Shown here piece after piece: positions 24,136-37,239 of a DNA stretch of 64,000 nucleotides. A program made the translations under genes and the position numbers. This DNA comes from Eulemur rufifrons. Its lineage: Eukaryota > Chordata > Mammalia > Primates > Lemuridae. Location of the stretch: positions 46,510,001 to 46,574,000 of the forward strand of contig NC_090990.1 in the NCBI RefSeq assembly GCF_041146395.1, read 5' to 3'. A model generated the notes under the pieces. The model was not told where the DNA came from, did no database searches, and saw only the letters and a list, made by a program, of their open reading frames with translations. Each line of letters starts with the position of its first letter. Within the stretch, counting starts at the first letter, position 1.

Positions 24136-25565
24136 GACAGTCTAAGAAGCTTCATTTAAAATGTAAATGTTATCCTCAAAGGGTGATGCATGAAGCCAAT
24201 GGGACTTTATTGTGCATTAGTTAATTAAATTAGTTAGCCAGTCACCTTGCAGAGCCCTGAGAAAAAAGGACACAGGTAAAATTCATCTCAAATGATGGGG
24301 GAAGTACCCTAGATTTGGGGTAGGTAAGAGAATAGGAGATCTTGGCAAATAGAGGCAATGAAAGGCATTGGGCTGCTGGGGGATGTATCAGGAAGAAATA
24401 AGAACCACTTTGCTTGTAGAATAAAGCATTAGAACATGTAATGTGATCAAAGACTGTAACAGCTCCAGACTTACCTCTACGGGAAGGACTTGGGGCATCT
24501 GTCTGGCTGAAAATTTTTCTCAGGGACCTGTCTTGAGGGTATGTTTGCATTACATTTGCACAGACTATTTTTATTTGTATTGCAGGATGGTGGATGTGCA
24601 TGGGGAGTAAGCGTGAGATATATGGGATGGTGTAAGGCAGACCCAAGTGACCCCTTGACACCAAGCCTGACCAAAAAGGAAGAGGAAGACTGAAAATCCT
24701 CTTCCTTTTTGTGGGAAAGCTCCTTCCACATCACCACTCTCCTCAATAAGTCTGCTCAGACTTCACCCCTCTGCTCACATGCACAGTATCCCAACCCAGC
24801 CTCATCAACTAGAGCAAGAGAACTGACGCGCTGCTTTCCACGTTCCCTGACATGGAAAGCCCTCTGCCCAGGCACTGTGAACTTAGCAGCCCTAGCAGAG
24901 GACAGATGTAAAGGCAGGTTGCATTCTGCCCTAGTCACCTACTTTCAGTCTTTTTGCAGAATCTGTTTCAAAACTTCTGTTCTGATAATATTCACCCCTA
25001 AGGGTAGACATTTTTTATATTGAGTATAACCTTGTTGTTATATTACTTTTCCCAACAGAAGATAACTTACTTCTCAGGGTCATACAAAGGGCCACATCAC
25101 CCATGGCTAGAGTTAAGTTACTCAGATCTGATGGCTGGCAGAAATGGAGGACTCTGTGTAAGAAGGAAGCTTGTGTAGAGTTGTGTTGAGCCTTGACTAA
25201 ACCACTGATTCAGTGTTGGTCAGTTTCACACAGTTCTAAGAGTGAAGAACTCTTCTTTCAGAGTGGCTGTGGAACAGTGTTCATATTTTACACAATACAG
25301 GTTGAGTGTTATCTGCCCTACATAAATATCTGACACAAATAAATTCAAAGTATTTGAAAGATGAGATGCCCCAAAAGAAGTTCTTCACTTAAAAACATGG
25401 AAACTACATGCACATCCAGTCATCTATTTTACACAAACTGTTCTGGTATGACTGAAGCAGACACATTTTCACCTATGATCATGCTCTCTGGTTTCTCACA
25501 TCAAGCAGGGTCCTTAAAGCCTTGCAAGTTCAAGGTCCTGGCAGATGCCTGGCTCTCCTTAGAGA
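24136..25565. other. Unique DNA with a 15-bp perfect hairpin
   Basis: This stretch includes the longest open frame in the window (140 codons, minus, 24242-24664), which has no recognisable domain and is probably chance. An inverted repeat lies at 24672-24711 (see its own entry). No mobile element is recognised. Confidence 0.35.
24672..24711. repeat. 15-bp perfect inverted repeat, 10-nt loop
   Basis: The left arm CAAAAAGGAAGAGGA (24672-24686) is the exact reverse complement of the right arm (24697-24711). The loop is agactgaaaa. It is not part of a repeat I recognise, and transcription could give a stable short hairpin. Confidence 0.9.
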
Positions 25566-25569
25566 AAAG

Positions 25570-25960
25570 CTTCTCCTCTTGCTTTTCTGCCTGGGGCCAG
25601 CCCTGATGCCTGTAACCTTGATTCCTGCCCTCCCACTGCCTCTAGACCTTGTTCCATCAATTGCCCCTAGTGTCCTATCCTAAATCCTCAACCACTGTCT
25701 GCTTTCAACTCTGTCCTCCCCCTCAGCCTATAACAATGTTTAAATCTCTTACATCTAAATGGAAACCATCCCTTTGCTCTGTGGTCTCTCACTAATTACC
25801 ATCTCATCTCTCTCTTCTTCACATATAAACTTCTTTAAAAGAGTATACTATTTTTGCTGTTTATATAGCCTCATTTCCATTAACCCTTCATCTCACTACA
25901 TTTTATCTCCCGTTTTGCATCAAGCAATAGAAACTCACTAACATAAGCCCCCAAAAAGGC
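25570..25960 (+). repeat. Probable L2 LINE, sense, internal ORF2 part
   Basis: Pyrimidine-rich text such as 'accatctcatctctctcttc', followed by 'aacttctttaaaagagtata', resembles the middle of L2. The copy is diverged, so the call is moderate. Confidence 0.5.
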
Positions 25961-25964
25961 ATTT

Positions 25965-26798
<834 letters not shown>

Positions 26799-26799
26799 T

Positions 26800-27635
26800 G
26801 TAAAACTGGAAGTGGTTGTGGATAACAGACGTGGGGATTTGGGAGTGGTTATCTGATTTGGCTGGGTTTGGAGACAGGGATGATTCAATTCCCACTGAAA
26901 AATGGCGAACTGGCAGTCCATGGCACAGTTGCAAATAGTTACTTAAATTATCACATTTTTGGTGGGCTTAAATGAAGTGCCTGTTGAAAGAAAGCCTTTT
27001 GGTGGATCAGTATGGTAGGAAGGGGGCAAGCAGGGACTATGGGGCAGGCAAACAATTCTGAAGCTCTGGAGAGCTTAAAATAAGGAACCATAAGCGCAGG
27101 CCTTTAAATTTCTTTAAATCTAAGCTCTAGGCAAAATTAGAGGATTGGAGAGTTTCTGTACTGCCATCAAACAATCTCTAATCTCTTAAAGTGAATGGGA
27201 TGATGTCCAAAAGTAAGATGCCAAGGCTGATCGTGTGAGTTTTAAATTAAAAATTAGATTGAATTCACAGACACACCAGGTCTTCTATGTTCAAGTTATA
27301 CTTTGGTTAGAAAAGAGTGGAACTCTGAGCACTAAGATAAGAACATCTGGGTAAATTCAGATAAATATGAGTCTCTGGAGCCCTCAGCAACCACTGAGTC
27401 TCATTTACTGCAGAAGCAGTCCTTCCCCATCCTAGCTCTGCCTTGTGTGGGGACCCTACATTGACCTTACTTGAGGTATTTAACTTTCAAGAGGATGCCA
27501 AGTATCTTTATGTTCCACCATAACAATTTTCATTATTTCTTGACCTATTAAAACAAGTCAAATCCCATCATTTCTCTGGGAGACAAGTAAAGAAAGTTTA
27601 CCTTTGTAAATATTTGCAATTTCCTGCCTATTTAT
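26800..27635. other. Unclassified DNA, possibly decayed ERVL gag
   Basis: It lies directly upstream of recognisable ERVL sequence and in the same orientation, but I see no secure match before about 27640. Confidence 0.25.
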
Positions 27636-27853
27636 ATCTATAGAAGCCTAGGGAATATGTGTGATAATAGATTCATGTGGGAGAAGGGCTAGATCAAAGA
27701 GAAGGAATTATCAACCTGGATGCATTTGCTAGAGTTTTTGAATTCAGTGATCTAATTCAAGAGAGTGTATCTGTTTGCTCAGTTGATCAACTGATTTCTA
27801 CTTTCAAAGAGTCCTACCCCAAGTGAGATTGAAATGCCAAGAATTCTCTGATA

Positions 27854-28168
27854 GACCAGGCATGGTGGCTCATGCCTGTAATTTCAGCAATTTGGGAGGC
27901 CAAGAGAGGAAGATCAGTTGAGGCCAGGAGTTTGAGACCAGCCCAGGCAACATAGTGAAATCCCATCTCTACAAAAAATTTTTTTTAATTAGCCAGGCAT
28001 GGTGGTATGCACCTGTAGTTCCACCTACTCAGAAGGCTGAGGCAGGAGGATTGCTTGAGCTCAGGAATTCGAGGTTACAGTGAGCTATGATCAGGCCATT
28101 ACACTCTAGCCTGGGTGACAGAGAGTGACCTCATCTCTAAAAAATTAAAATTAAAAAAATTTTTTAAA
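27854..28168 (+). mobile_element. Alu SINE (old, J-like)
   Basis: Dimeric Alu ('gaccaggcatggtggctcat') with a degenerate A/T tail at 28140-28168. Its CpGs are decayed. Confidence 0.92.
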
Positions 28169-29153
28169 TCCTTAATATAATGTAGAGGGGAAAACCCAAA
28201 GACTTAGGGAGTTAATAATGTTGAATGGAAATACTATGTATGATTCACCATTTAACTGTGTTTGCCAGAATAGCCCAAACAATGTTCCCTTCACTAAGAT
28301 ACAGAGAAATACATCTGTGGTTCAAGCACCAATATCCTTTAGAACACTACAGTGGCTATTTTATATAAGAGAGTCTGCTATTGAAATAGGCTCCCTGAGT
28401 TCAGTTGTGATGATAGGATTCCGAAATGGCAGAGGCCAAGTGGTAGCACTAACTGGTTCCCATATAGATGGCAGGCATACAATGGTAATCAGAAAGGTTT
28501 GATCCTCAAGAATGAAGTTATTTATTATGGGCTTCCTAGGATTGAAACAGATGGGCAGCCAAAAAGTCAAGGAAAAAAATGTAGAAAATGGAGGACTCAT
28601 CTGAGTTGTCTCAACGGAAAATCAGATTTCCTTACCCAGTTCCCAGACACTGATCCAATTCACAGTTTGAACCCATTGAATAAAGAAGGCAGATATCCAT
28701 GAGGAAGGACCCTATGGCAACATTCCAAATATGAATTGTAAACTTGTTTTTTGTCTCCTTAAAGAAACTGAAGCCATTTGCCAGGGTAACTGTGCACTGG
28801 GAAAAGGGAAATAGCTGGACTTTGGGGGTATTGCTAGACAGTGATTCTTAGACAGCATTAATCCTTAGGGACACAAAAGGCAACTGTGATCCATTAGTAA
28901 GAGTAAGGACTTAGGAGGGTCAGGAGATACATGCAGTTTTGGCCAGACTCCATCTTGCAATAGGCCAAGAAAGTTCATGAACCCATTCTGTGGTTATTTT
29001 CCCATTCCAGAACACAAAGTTGGAATACCATTTTGGCAAGTGGTAGAATCTCCACATTGATTCCTTCGTCATGGAGAGAAAGGACAAGTGAATCAAAAAC
29101 ATCACATCTCTGGGGGATTACATATTAATACCACCATCAAAGACTTAAAAGGA

Positions 29154-31814
29154 GAAGACAGTGGCAACAGGGACAGCATAGTTTTGGGTCTTGCTGAAAC
29201 TTTCCATAAAAACATACAGTAAATTGATATAAAACCAAATATGACCTGTCGGGTCACAGTGCGAAATGTCGGTTCTTGGCACGTTCCTGGCGGAAGAATG
29301 ACCAGACACACCAAAGTAAGGCAAGCACGAAAATGAGGAGAGAAAGATAGAATTATAGAGCAGCAGCAAGATATTGGTTTACAGAGTGAGATACATATGC
29401 CACATATTATGATCAGACCCATTGTCATACTGAAAGAGAGAAAAAAAGAGTTTGGTTATGGTCTGAGTCTTGTTTTATAGCATACTAATTGGGAACTCCC
29501 TCATGGCTCAGATGTCACCGTGGAACCACTTTGATTGGACAGTTGGGAGTTATATGACCTGAGTCTTACTGTGCATGCGGATTTCCCCTGAACTTCTCTG
29601 AAAGCCCAAGGTGGGGGTGAACCACAATGGCACCCACTTTCATCCCTAGGAGACTCAGAATCCCTCACTATCTACCTAACATGACCAATATTTACAACAA
29701 AGCTAAGTGACAAGGTATCCCACAAACCCCAACATACAGATGGGTGGGAAAATACACCAACAGTAATAAGATTTACATGTCATCAGCACCTGTGTCAGAC
29801 AAATCAGAGGAAAACAACAACATATACAATATCTTTATATTCCATTATAACAATTGATGGGCTGATGCAACTGATGGACTGAGAACACCACAAAGAGGCA
29901 ACAGACAATGACTAAAAGTGTGCAGCAGGCCATTTGAGAAGAGCAGCAGAAACCCCAATAGTGGGTGAGTGTAAGTGGCCAGGAGTAAAGCGTACAAGGG
30001 GCTGGAGCAGTCCAATCCCTCTGAAATCCTGAAACAGACCCATCAGGGCTCCTTTCCAGGACACAACTCCGCAGGAGAAACTACTGGGAGTAGGATAGAA
30101 CAGGACCAGACTACGAGCAACAGAGGTAAATGAAAGAGAAGGTCCAGATCAAAAGAAGGTGGGAGGGAAAAAGAGCCAGGAAATCTCAGAGAAAAGAGAG
30201 AGAGAGAGAGAGAGATATCTGTAAAGTGAGAAAATCTAGCTCAAACAAGTCTCCTTTTAAAAGTAAACTAAATTTACATTAAAATGGGTAAAAAGCAAAT
30301 AAATACCCAAATCCTCCCATACAAGGTTACTATTAAAAGAAGGAGGAGAAGATGGAAGAGGAGGAGGAAGAGAAGAGAAAGGAAAAAAGGAGCAGAATAA
30401 TATCCCTATAGACAGTGAAAACACATCTGAAAGACATGCCCAGAAACAAATCAAAACTGTAGCATACTATTTTTAAATGAGCTGAAAGATATTAAGAAAA
30501 TAATACAATAACAATAAAATAAATCAGAATTAGAAAAATTCAGCAATGACATGACAGAACTCAAGGAAAATTACCAATAAAAGGAGAAAATTTTTTATTA
30601 AAGTCAAGATTGCAGTAGGAGGAAAATCAAAGCAAAATAAATACAACAGGTAATGCCTTAAATAATGGAGGGTAAAAAGAAGGGGAAACTTTACAATCAA
30701 AAATTAATGAGGAAAAATAAAAAGTCAAGAAAAAGTGACAAATATTGAAGGTGGGCAAATAAAATCCAACATATGGATAATAGGAGTACCTGAAGAAACT
30801 CAAAACAGACAAAGAGACCAAATATTACAATCTTTTCTGAAATTAAAAAAAAAACCCACAGTATTTGAAATTACATATTGAAATAGCACACCGTGTGCCT
30901 AAGAAAAGATATTTAAAATGATCATGCCATTTATAAAATTATTATCTCCCTTTTATAATAAATTCTCTCCATTCTAACTATACGTATGATTTCTGTCTCC
31001 TGACTGGACAATGACTGATACAGAAATTTTTACCAGGAGTAGTCCTAGGATACAAAACCTCAAAGATCTCAAAGATTGAATTTGGGGATTGATTTGGTCA
31101 TGTCTGTGGGCTGGAACAAAGTGCTCTTTGCCTATGAAAAAGTAGGATCCCAGGTAAGGAAGAGCATCTCTTTATAAAATTATTTCAGCTAATATAAAAA
31201 CAAAATAATAGAATATCACAACTTTGAAACCTCAAATAAATTGGTCTTGAGCATCACTAGCTGCTAAAATCATTAAAAGAGCAAAAATTAGATATTTTAT
31301 GCCTCCTGATAAAAGAACACAATACCACATATAGTATTGCCAAGAGAATTGAACTTGAGTCCAATCAAGCCTCTAGATCCAGCTGCCAATCCACAGGAAA
31401 TCTAAGGGTAGAGAAACACATTGAATTGCTCCCTGAGTATGCAATTTAAAAATCCAGATTTTGGGAAACTCTACAGTTCAAATGGGCTGGGATAAATTGA
31501 AAAAAAAAAAAAAAAAAAAGAGGCATGGGGAGAGAGCCCTAGGTTAAAAGTGACTTAAACATATAAACTTTAAAATAGGCATGATTAAACTATAAGATTT
31601 AAGGATGCACTTAGGTGATTGTTTTTAAAATGCAAGGAAGTGATCTAGTCACAGAAGTTAGGATTGTTGTAACTTTTGAAGGGAAAGAGAGGGCTGTGAT
31701 TGGGGTGAGGCATATGTAGAGGCTTCTGGGCTGGCTAGTCAACTTGTATTTCTTGACTCATGTGTTGGTTATAAAGATGTTCACCCTAAAGTAATTCATT
31801 AAGCTATTAAAAAG
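29154..31814 (+). mobile_element. L1 LINE inserted in ERVL (5' part and 3' UTR, most of ORF2 missing)
   Basis: It is flanked by diverged copies of the ERVL target, 'aagacttaaaagga' (29140-29153) and 'aagatttcaaagat' (about 31816-31829), as expected for target-primed insertion. Downstream of the solo LTR come L1 5' UTR text and ORF1 remnants, with an 'atatggataataggagtacc' segment at about 30769 (the conserved IIGVPE region). A 3' UTR of L1M type then begins at about 31190 and runs to the end. ORF2 is largely absent, by deletion or composite origin. GA runs lie at 30193-30216 and 30340-30390, and an A run at 31500-31519. Confidence 0.7.
29247..29681 (-). repeat. Solo LTR, antisense, with CCAAT and TATA boxes
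   Basis: This 435-bp element has TG...CA ends and a perfect 5-bp target-site duplication TGACC (29242-29246 and 29682-29686). On the minus strand it starts TGTTAGGTAGATAG. It carries a CCAAT box at 29534-29538 and a TATA box (gctataaaac) at about 29472-29481, with spacing typical of a retroviral promoter. It keeps many CpGs (for example 'gtcgggtc', 'gcgaaatgtcgg', 'cctggcgg') while its surroundings have lost theirs, so it is much younger than the L1 and ERVL around it. The layout suggests an ERV1-like LTR, possibly restricted to the host lineage. The family name is unknown to me. Confidence 0.8.
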
Positions 31815-33884
31815 TAAGATTTCAAAGATGCTGGAGTGTGATTTTTGTCATAGCCCCATTTAATTCACCACTATGGCCATTGCTAACGATGTGCAGGTTT
31901 TGGAGAACGACAATGGATTGTCTTAAATTTAGCTATGGGGGAGCACTTCAACTGCAATTACTTTTTCAAATAGAATCTCTTTACCGGAGCAAATCAACAC
32001 AGACCTTGGCACTTGGAATGCAGTTATTGATCTGATAAATGCTTTGTTCTCTATCACAATGAGCAGGAAATACTGGAAGAGTTGCTTTCCTCTGGCAGGA
32101 AAGAAGTTCACGGGCAGGACTGTAGCAACTCTGGCTCTCTGTCAAAATTTAATCAACAGGACATTGATCGCCTTGCCATCCCACGAGACATCATGGTAGT
32201 TCAGTACATTGATGATATCGTATTCTTAAGACATCGTAAATAAGAAGCAGCTGCAATCCTAGACGCCTTGATGAAATGCATGTATATGAAAGGGTGTGAG
32301 ATAACTCTCACAAAAGTCCAGGGCTCTGCCACCTAAGTCCAGAGATGCTGAGAAGCCATCTTAGGATTTTGGAGGCAACTCGTGCCACAGTTGGATAAGC
32401 TGCTGGGCTCATTTACCAAATAACACCTACCGGTGTCAGTTTTGTTTAGGTCCCAGAGCAAGTGACGATTCTCCAGCTGGTCCAGGATGCAGAGCATCTA
32501 GCAAAATCATGGCACTCAAAGTGCATATGACTGATGAGGATACTGGACAGAGCTTCAACAGGAGAATCAAAATACAAGGTCCTAGGGTTTGGAGCAAAGC
32601 CAAAGCAAAAGTATGATTAACTAGATCAATAACTCAACCACTCTTCCACAAAGACCTCATCTCTTTTTGAGAAACTACTCCAAGCTGATAGAAAGAGAAT
32701 GTTTGGCTATATGACGCTAAGAGACTATGTGACCTGAGCTGCCCATTATTAACTAGTATTTTCTATCCATTAAGCCATAAAATTGGGCATGCATAGTAAC
32801 ACCCCAAAATTAAGTAGAAGTGTGGAATATGAGATTGTACTAAAGCAGGTGGTAAAGGCAATGGTGAGACGCATGGGCAGGTGACACACTCTCAGTGTGC
32901 CTACTTCAGTAGGACTGCCACTTCTTTAACTCATTCTAATAGCTTTGTAGGGAATAAGCTAGGAAGTGACCTGAGGAAGAAAAAAATCTGCAGCAATATG
33001 CACCAGTTGAAAATGGACCACAGAAGCTTTATGCCCTACTTAAGGGTGGTCCTGAAGGACAGTAGGGAAAGGCAATTCTTTCAGCAGGCAGAACCTCAAG
33101 CTGTACGTACAATTGCCCCCTTTGCCTGGAAGGAAACAGAGAGGTACAGATCTGCAGCAACGTGTGGCTAGTGCTGAATGTGTTAGCGATTAATAGATGG
33201 TTAAAGACTGACGAGAAACAAGATTGGACGGTGGGTAACAAGGATGAATGGGAGAGAGTTTGTTAGAATGGACTGCACAGCATGGCCCCAGAGTGTGAGA
33301 ATATCTGTGTTCTGTGTGGGTGCTTCCCAAAGGGCACCCACTGCAGAGGATATCCATCACAGTAGGAAAAGGATGATCTGATCTGTGTCAGTCAGCATCT
33401 TTCCTACTAATATCAGAACTTGCTCACTGTGCTCACGAGTAATGTGGCCACAGTGGCAGAGAAGGCTGTTATTTATGGGTTCCATAACATAGAAAGATTT
33501 CTCCCTGCACCATGTTGGATGTGATACCACTGCTGCTGGGGGTCACTCTTCCCACAGCGAGACTCAAGGTTAGCCCCTTGACACCATACCCTGGGGGGAT
33601 CAGATAGCCACCTGGTGGCAGGTTAATTGGATCATTTCCATAACAAAAGGGCAACATTTTGTCCTCAGAGGAATAGTAATTCATTCTAGGTATGGATTTA
33701 CCTTCCATGACTGCAGAGAAGTATCATGATCTTCCTCTACCTTAAGAAGAAGAATCAGATAGTGGCATATAGGGGAGGCATTAGAGACAGGAAGATCAAA
33801 TACAAAACACCATTAAAAAAAATAAAGTCTACTCAAAGTTAAGTTATATCTGCCAGGTGCTGCTACAATCCCTGTAATCCCCCT

Positions 33885-34070
33885 GCTGTTGAGCTGCTCA
33901 TGCACCATGATAACGGAGACTCATGAGAGCAGGCACAGTGTCTCCGCTGTTCTCCGTCGTGTCTCCCAGCACGCCTAGTGCTGTGCCAGGGACGTAGCAG
34001 AGCTCAATAGATATGTGTTACATATCTGTTGAATGTCTTACATATTTTAATATTTATCATAATGCTTAAA
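33885..34070 (+). repeat. L2 LINE tail, sense
   Basis: 'tgagagcaggcacagtgtct', 'gtgctgtgccagggacgtag' and the tail 'agctcaatagatatgtgtta' mark an L2 3' end. Confidence 0.7.
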
Positions 34071-34137
34071 AATATTTTGGTCTATGCAGTTGTTTAACAA
34101 CACCTGTTAAGTGAAAAAAAATTATGATCAACTAGAT

Positions 34138-34458
34138 CAGGAGTTAGCAAACTGCAGCCCATGGGCCCAATCCAGCCAGATCCCTGTTTTTGTATGAGTG
34201 AAGAATGGTTTTTACATTTTTAAAGGGTTGAAAAAAATCAAAAGAAGAATAATATTTCATAACACATAAAAATCATGTGAATAACAAATTTCAGTGTCCA
34301 TAAATAAAGTTTTATTGGAGTAAAGCCACGCTCACTCGTTTACATGTTGTCTCTGGTGCTTTTGCACTACGACAGCAGAGTTGGGTAGTGGTGACAGAGA
34401 TCATATGGCCTGCAAAGCAGAACATGTTTCCTTTACAGAAAAAGTTTGCTGACCCCTG
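34138..34458. mobile_element. hAT-Charlie-type nonautonomous DNA transposon
   Basis: The terminal inverted repeats are caggagttagcaaact (left) and, on the reverse strand, caggggtcagcaaact (right). An 8-bp target-site duplication is aactagat (34130-34137) versus aaccagat (34459-34466), with one mismatch. The inner text 'ataaagttttattggagtaa' is typical of this abundant MER family. It encodes no transposase. Confidence 0.88.
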
Positions 34459-34469
34459 AACCAGATCTT

Positions 34470-37235
34470 CCAAAGTACAGAGCACAGGAAATTTTAAGAA
34501 GATGGTTCATATAGCGCTGCTTCCTTCTTTTGCAGAACATCATTCCTTCACTTCAATTTCTTCTAGAGAAAAGCAACTTTTTTTCTTATATTTGATGGCT
34601 TTAGAGTGAGGTTTATCCCAAAACTTGCAGTTTCCTTAGGCTCCTCTTTGCCATGTTTGAAACAATGAGATATATAGTAGCAAAGATAGAGAGATGCACA
34701 CAGAGAGAGGAAAGAGAGCGAGAGAGAACATCAGAGGAAAACACAGGACACCACACTGTGGCACACTGAATCCATAAGGGAAATTTTCCTTCTATCAGCA
34801 TCAATTCAAAATTATAAAATTGCAACGATTTTTATTACAGTAAAATGTTTATTGTGATTACTGAGAGAATTGTCTTAAACTGGTATTTACTGTAATAGGG
34901 CTTGATCTGTATTTGTGAAGCTATGTTATTAAATAATACGTTGAAGGAACCATCAACTCTTCCCAAAGACAGAAATTGAAGAGTTCTTTCTCCTGAAACA
35001 ATTATTTCATTAAATGTAAAAAGTGAATATATTTTTTAATTTAACTTCTTCATCAATCTCTGTAAAATACATCACTCCATTTCTCTGCTATTCATCTGGT
35101 GGAACCACATGCTAGTAACTGACTTCCTTTTATTTTTCTCTACACTCCAGAAATTCTTTATCATTTAACTTTATTACAGGCAAGCAGAGCCTGGTCCCTA
35201 TTAGACTGACAAGGACTATTTCCTTAATTACTGTACATAGATAATGGCATTTATTCTGGCAGTTCCCATGCTATTCAATCAGGCAAGATTCAATACAAAA
35301 AAAGCTGATTTGCCAAAAGGGAGATTAGCACAAGTGCCTACAGTCACATTCTATTTTTTGAAGTTTACAGCTCTCAGGGAGCACTTCTTGTTGGAAGTTC
35401 TATTTAAAAATTATGGAAGGATTACGATGCTAGCATCCACCTGATAGAGGAAAACAAGAAAGGCCATTTTAGAAATCACAACTTTTAAGCTAATTGCAAT
35501 TTTGAAAGTAAACCTAATGGTACTGCAGAAAACAAGAACAGCTCTAATCTAATCAAATTGCTAGCCCACATGGTGTATTTACTTTTCCTTTGTGTGGGCC
35601 TGCATGTTTACCTTCACCTTGATCTTTCCCTGTTCCTTGGTTATATAATATATTGCTGCACTCATGATTGATGAATTATTGTCAAGGACAAACAACTCGT
35701 TATGAAACACAAAATTTTTCCATGGGGAAAAATGCAAATTTAGAATTATGTGTTTTTGTTAACAGGCATAACAGGATGGTCTAATACAAATGGTGAATAA
35801 AATGAGAGCAAATTGGGAAAGCAACCGCAAGTGGTAGACTTGAATTAAGGGTAAATATAGGCAAATTGTGCTGACCCTAAAGCTGTCTTCAGAGGAAAAT
35901 GCCAGGGCTACTGATTATTTTTCAGAAGTTAAAATGGCAAGCACACTATTGTTTTGCCCTTTACTGGGATCACTAGAAGGAAATACTCCTAACCCAGCCC
36001 AAAAATGTCACTTCTAAAGAAAAATTATGTACATATGCCCATAATAACCACAAAGCATGGAAATATTTTGTTTTATTTATTTTTTATCCTTTCCAAGTAG
36101 TTAAGTCAATTTCTTCCTCTCTCCCTACATCCCCTCAATCCTGCTCCATGGATTCTTGTAAGCTCATCTACTGTATAGACCAGAAATTCTTGCTGAGTTC
36201 ATCAACAGCTGAAAAGACTTACGACTTAAGGTACTTCTCTGTAAGGAGATATACTTCCTCTTGGTTCAAGTGTGTTAAAGTATCTCAGGACTTAACCTAT
36301 AAATATCATAAATACTGTGATCCAACTTCAGCCCCAAGAAGCAGAAGAAAGGATCCATTTAAAAAAAAAAAAAAGAAGAAGATCTGATGGAAATAGGAAA
36401 AAATGATAATGTGTTAATTCTGAGTGGTGGGTACAAAGATGTCTGTCGTTTTCTGTTTTTCTGTGTTTGGAATGCTTTAGAACTTTTAAAATCGTTTTTC
36501 TAAGAAAAAACAAAGCTAAAGAAGTTACCAGGTGCTCAAATTCTAAATGAAGAAATGAAAAGGAACCGAGAAAATTGCACTGCATTTTTCTTTTTCAGGG
36601 GTAGTAAGTTGAAGAAAACGCTGAAGTGCAGTTGCATTGGAGGGACAATGATCTAGGGGGTCCCTGGGAGCAATATTCCTATTCCACTGAAAGAGGTGAG
36701 CCAAGATGCTTATAAGCTCTAGAGAACCTTTAACACAGGAAGCTATTTATCATAACAAGCTTGGTTGATACTGTTCCCATACTGAACCAATTAGGTTCGC
36801 CTATTTCGTCATACTTCATAACTTGGGATGATAGGTTTCCAAGTATGGTACAGTGTAGTAATTGAATTTTGATCAAACACACATGGCCCATAACCCAGTA
36901 TGTGAAATTTTCAGAACAGTTCACAGCTTTTAAATATCCAGTCAACATGTTGCCAAAAGTACAGGATGTACTTGATGCAAGGGGGAGAGAAAGGGGAGGG
37001 CTGAATCTTGGTAGAGCTGTAAAACAAATATTTTTGTTCTTGTTCTCTTCTTATTTTTCAAACAGCAGTGGGGAAAGGCCATGGGATATCGTATCATAAC
37101 TCAAGTCTTCCCCTCGCTTGCTCCTTGTGCATAAACATCTTTGAGTCTCTTTTCAGATTAGTATTTTATGTATGTGTATGAAACTATTTTCATGTCACAG
37201 GCCCTGTTACACACGACCTGCTAGCATTTCTCATT
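34470..37235. other. Long low-repeat AT-rich stretch, candidate noncoding conservation
   Basis: GA-rich text lies at 34680-34730 and an A run at 36358-36374. Bases 36390-36490 may be an L1 3' remnant. The rest, especially 34800-36060, shows no repeat family and no coding signal, and has several homeodomain-type ATTA motifs. At almost 2.8 kb it is the longest stretch without a clear mobile element, which may reflect constraint or simply age. Confidence 0.3.
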
Positions 37236-37239
37236 ACAG

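Larger units (their letters stand above)
27640..33765 (+). mobile_element. ERVL endogenous retrovirus internal region, broken by L1
   Basis: ERVL sequence in sense order. There is a possible gag tail (27640-27850), then an Alu, then a gag/protease region (about 28330-29050). The protease end and RT start (to 29153) follow. After the L1 insertion, RT resumes at about 31830. The catalytic YIDD box is at 32205-32216. RNase H-like text (about 32700-33250, including 'cctgagctgcccattattaa') and part of integrase (about 33250-33765, including 'agccacctggtggcaggtta') follow. Stops and frameshifts are frequent, and parts of RNase H and integrase are deleted. No LTR is seen on either side. It is a fossil with no protein capacity. 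Confidence 0.8.

Noticed and set aside
24242..24664. 140-codon minus-strand open frame, longest in the window
   Set aside because: It has no domain, no signal peptide, no neighbouring splice logic and low-complexity-free but random-looking composition. Frames of this size are expected by chance in 64 kb.
28218..28702. Overlapping frames of 94 and 67 codons, candidate gene
   Set aside because: They lie in decayed ERVL gag/protease sequence and are remnants of that element.
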